A stretch of DNA of 6,613 nt from an uncultured Actinomycetes bacterium. Its GTDB lineage: Bacteria; Actinomycetota; Thermoleophilia; Solirubrobacterales; Solirubrobacteraceae. The stretch is taken from contig CALAQT010000003.1 in the NCBI GenBank assembly GCA_937888775.1, positions 1-6,613 on the forward strand. Direction: 5' to 3'. Positions within the stretch are counted from its first letter, which is position 1. The number at the start of each line of letters is the position of its first letter. Positions 5,337-6,613 of this stretch are shown here, piece by piece. The position numbers were made by a program, and so were the translations under genes. The notes below the pieces were generated by a model, which did not search any database, had not been told where the DNA came from, and saw only the letters and a list, made by a program, of their open reading frames with translations.

Positions 5337-6613
5337 CGCTTTGCGGCGTAGCGGCGACCGAGCGCCAGGAATTGGTTGTAGTTGCTGGCGAACACCGATC
5401 CGGTGCTGCACGGCTTGGCGAAGAAGTACAGGTAGTTGGTGCGGGCGGGATGCGCAGCGGCCTGGATCGAGGCCATGCCGGGGCTATCGATCGGCGTCGG
5501 CGGCAGACCCTTGTGCACTCGCGTGTTGTATGGCGAGCCCGAATTGAGCTCAGACACCGTCAGCGCTCCGTGCAGGTTGCCGGTCGCATAACGCGTGGTC
5601 GAGTCCAACTGCAACGGCATTCCGTCGGCCAGCCGGTTGTAGATCACCGAGGAGACCAGCGGCCGGTCGTGACTGGTCGGCGTCTCTGACTCGATCAGCG
5701 ACGCGATGATCAGCACGTCGTATGGGGTCAGGTGCCGGCGCCGCGCGTAGCGCAGGTCGACGGTGGCAAAGCGCTGACTGAAGGTCTTCAGCTGGTCAGC
5801 CACCAGCGCCGAGATCTGGACCGGGTCGATCAGCTGATAGGTGGACGGAAACAGGAACCCCTCCAGCGAGCCGGGGCGCCGCCGCGCGCCGTAGCGGCGC
5901 GGGTCAAGCAGCTTGGAGCTGCGCGTCGCGGCCAGATAGCTGCCGCGCACGTGCTGGGAGCGCAGCAGCTTGTCCACCGCGGCGCGGGTCTGCCCCTCGC
6001 TGATCGTCAATTCGGTGACCTTCGCCGCCGGCGGTGGCGTGGTCAGCACCGACAGCACCCTGCTGTAGGCCATCCCCAGCTGCAGGTGGTAAGTGCCGGC
6101 GCGCAGGTCGCTGCGCTGTCCGTCCAGCGTGGCGCGCAGCTCGAAGAAGAAGCTGGAGGAGATCACGCCGTCCCGGGCCAGCAGCTTGCCGATCTGGCTG
6201 GAGGTCGAGTGGGCGGGGATCGTGACGGTGATCTTCCCGTGCGGCGAGCCGTGGAACGGCTGAAACAGCTCCACGAGGAACCAGATCAGGGCCGCGCCGA
6301 GCACGAGCGCGATCAGCGACGCGATCCGCCCGATCCGGGAGTGCTTGTGCCGCGAGCCGCCTCGCTGGGCGATCCGCAGCCGGTCCTTCCCAGTGGTGGT
6401 GCGCGGCTGAGGCGGATGCTCCAGCCGGCTCACGCGCCGGGTCCCGGCCGCGACCTCCCGCGACTTCTCGTCGATAGGGGGCGCCAGCCCGTCGTCCTGA
6501 GGGTCCAGGGGCGCCTTGTGCGCGTCGAACAGGTCCTCGTCGTGTTCCACTGGCGCCGTGTGCGCGTCGAACAGGTCCTCGTCGTGTTCCACTGGCGCCG
6601 TGTGCGCGTCGAA
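5330..6613 (-). CDS. mltG: Endolytic murein transglycosylase MltG (YceG-like), N-terminus outside window
   Basis: Membrane-anchored enzyme that cuts nascent peptidoglycan strands, in known cases setting glycan length. The frame is open to the edge, leaving 427 residues visible (numbered from the first visible one). Residues 1-35 are acidic 14-residue repeats. About 75-96 is Arg/Lys/His-rich and leads into a single membrane helix at about 97-117, so the tail is cytoplasmic. About 127-220 holds the LysM-like region, EGFLFPSTY is at 251-259, and the catalytic block LIESET at 306-311 carries the presumed catalytic Glu308. NRLADGMPLQLD (326-337), SPYNTRVHKGLPP (360-372) and AAAHPARTNYLYF (385-397) complete the YceG signature. 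A GTG at 6592 could serve as start, but the repeat continues upstream in frame without a stop, so the true start is probably outside. The stop overlaps the likely aroE start. Confidence 0.95.
   Translation of the reverse strand, partial: FDAHTAPVEHDEDLFDAHTAPVEHDEDLFDAHKAPLDPQDDGLAPPIDEKSREVAAGTRRVSRLEHPPQPRTTTGKDRLRIAQRGGSRHKHSRIGRIASLIALVLGAALIWFLVELFQPFHGSPHGKITVTIPAHSTSSQIGKLLARDGVISSSFFFELRATLDGQRSDLRAGTYHLQLGMAYSRVLSVLTTPPPAAKVTELTISEGQTRAAVDKLLRSQHVRGSYLAATRSSKLLDPRRYGARRRPGSLEGFLFPSTYQLIDPVQISALVADQLKTFSQRFATVDLRYARRRHLTPYDVLIIASLIESETPTSHDRPLVSSVIYNRLADGMPLQLDSTTRYATGNLHGALTVSELNSGSPYNTRVHKGLPPTPIDSPGMASIQAAAHPARTNYLYFFAKPCSTGSVFASNYNQFLALGRRYAAKRC
6509..6613 (-). repeat. 42-bp tandem repeat in the mltG N-terminal coding region
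   Basis: Two complete 42-bp units (6550-6509 and 6592-6551 on the minus strand) differ at only 2 positions. A third is cut by the window edge after 21 bases that are identical to the second. The period is a multiple of three, so each unit adds the same 14 residues, VEHDEDLFDAHTAP (Thr becomes Lys in the membrane-proximal copy). The copy number cannot be known from this window. Confidence 0.93.

Overview
This is high-GC bacterial DNA in which every supportable gene lies on the minus strand, so it reads right to left as one compact cluster. In transcription order the genes are mltG (5' end outside the window), aroE, a 66-residue CxxC protein, aroC, a fused aroK-aroB, aroQ, and a Xaa-Pro peptidase (3' end outside the window). 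The GC content, the AroK-AroB fusion, the type II dehydroquinase and the placement of aro genes between mltG and a proline peptidase suggest an actinobacterium, most likely class Thermoleophilia (Solirubrobacterales-like). That assignment is inferred from remembered gene order and sequence style, not from a search.

Layout, right to left. 6613-5330: MltG, a membrane-anchored murein transglycosylase whose visible cytoplasmic tail contains near-perfect 42-bp tandem repeats cut by the window edge. 5336-4512: shikimate dehydrogenase, overlapping the mltG end. 4511-4292: a 220-bp gap with a strong palindrome but no convincing promoter, tRNA or terminator. 4291-4091: a small protein with one pair of DnaJ-like CxxC motifs and an excellent ribosome binding site. 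4045-2879: chorismate synthase. 2894-1332: shikimate kinase fused to 3-dehydroquinate synthase. 1327-887: type II 3-dehydroquinate dehydratase. 890-1: M24 peptidase, start present and C-terminus missing.

Together the aro genes supply five of the seven steps from DAHP to chorismate: AroB, AroQ, AroE, AroK and AroC. DAHP synthase and EPSP synthase (AroA) are not in the window. Most junctions are overlaps or gaps of a few bases, and the aroQ/pepP junction is a classic ATGA overlap, so transcription as one or two operons with translational coupling is likely. The most unusual points are the MltG repeat tract and the small CxxC protein. The rest is well-conserved core metabolism, and I see no mobile element, CRISPR array, defence system or RNA gene.
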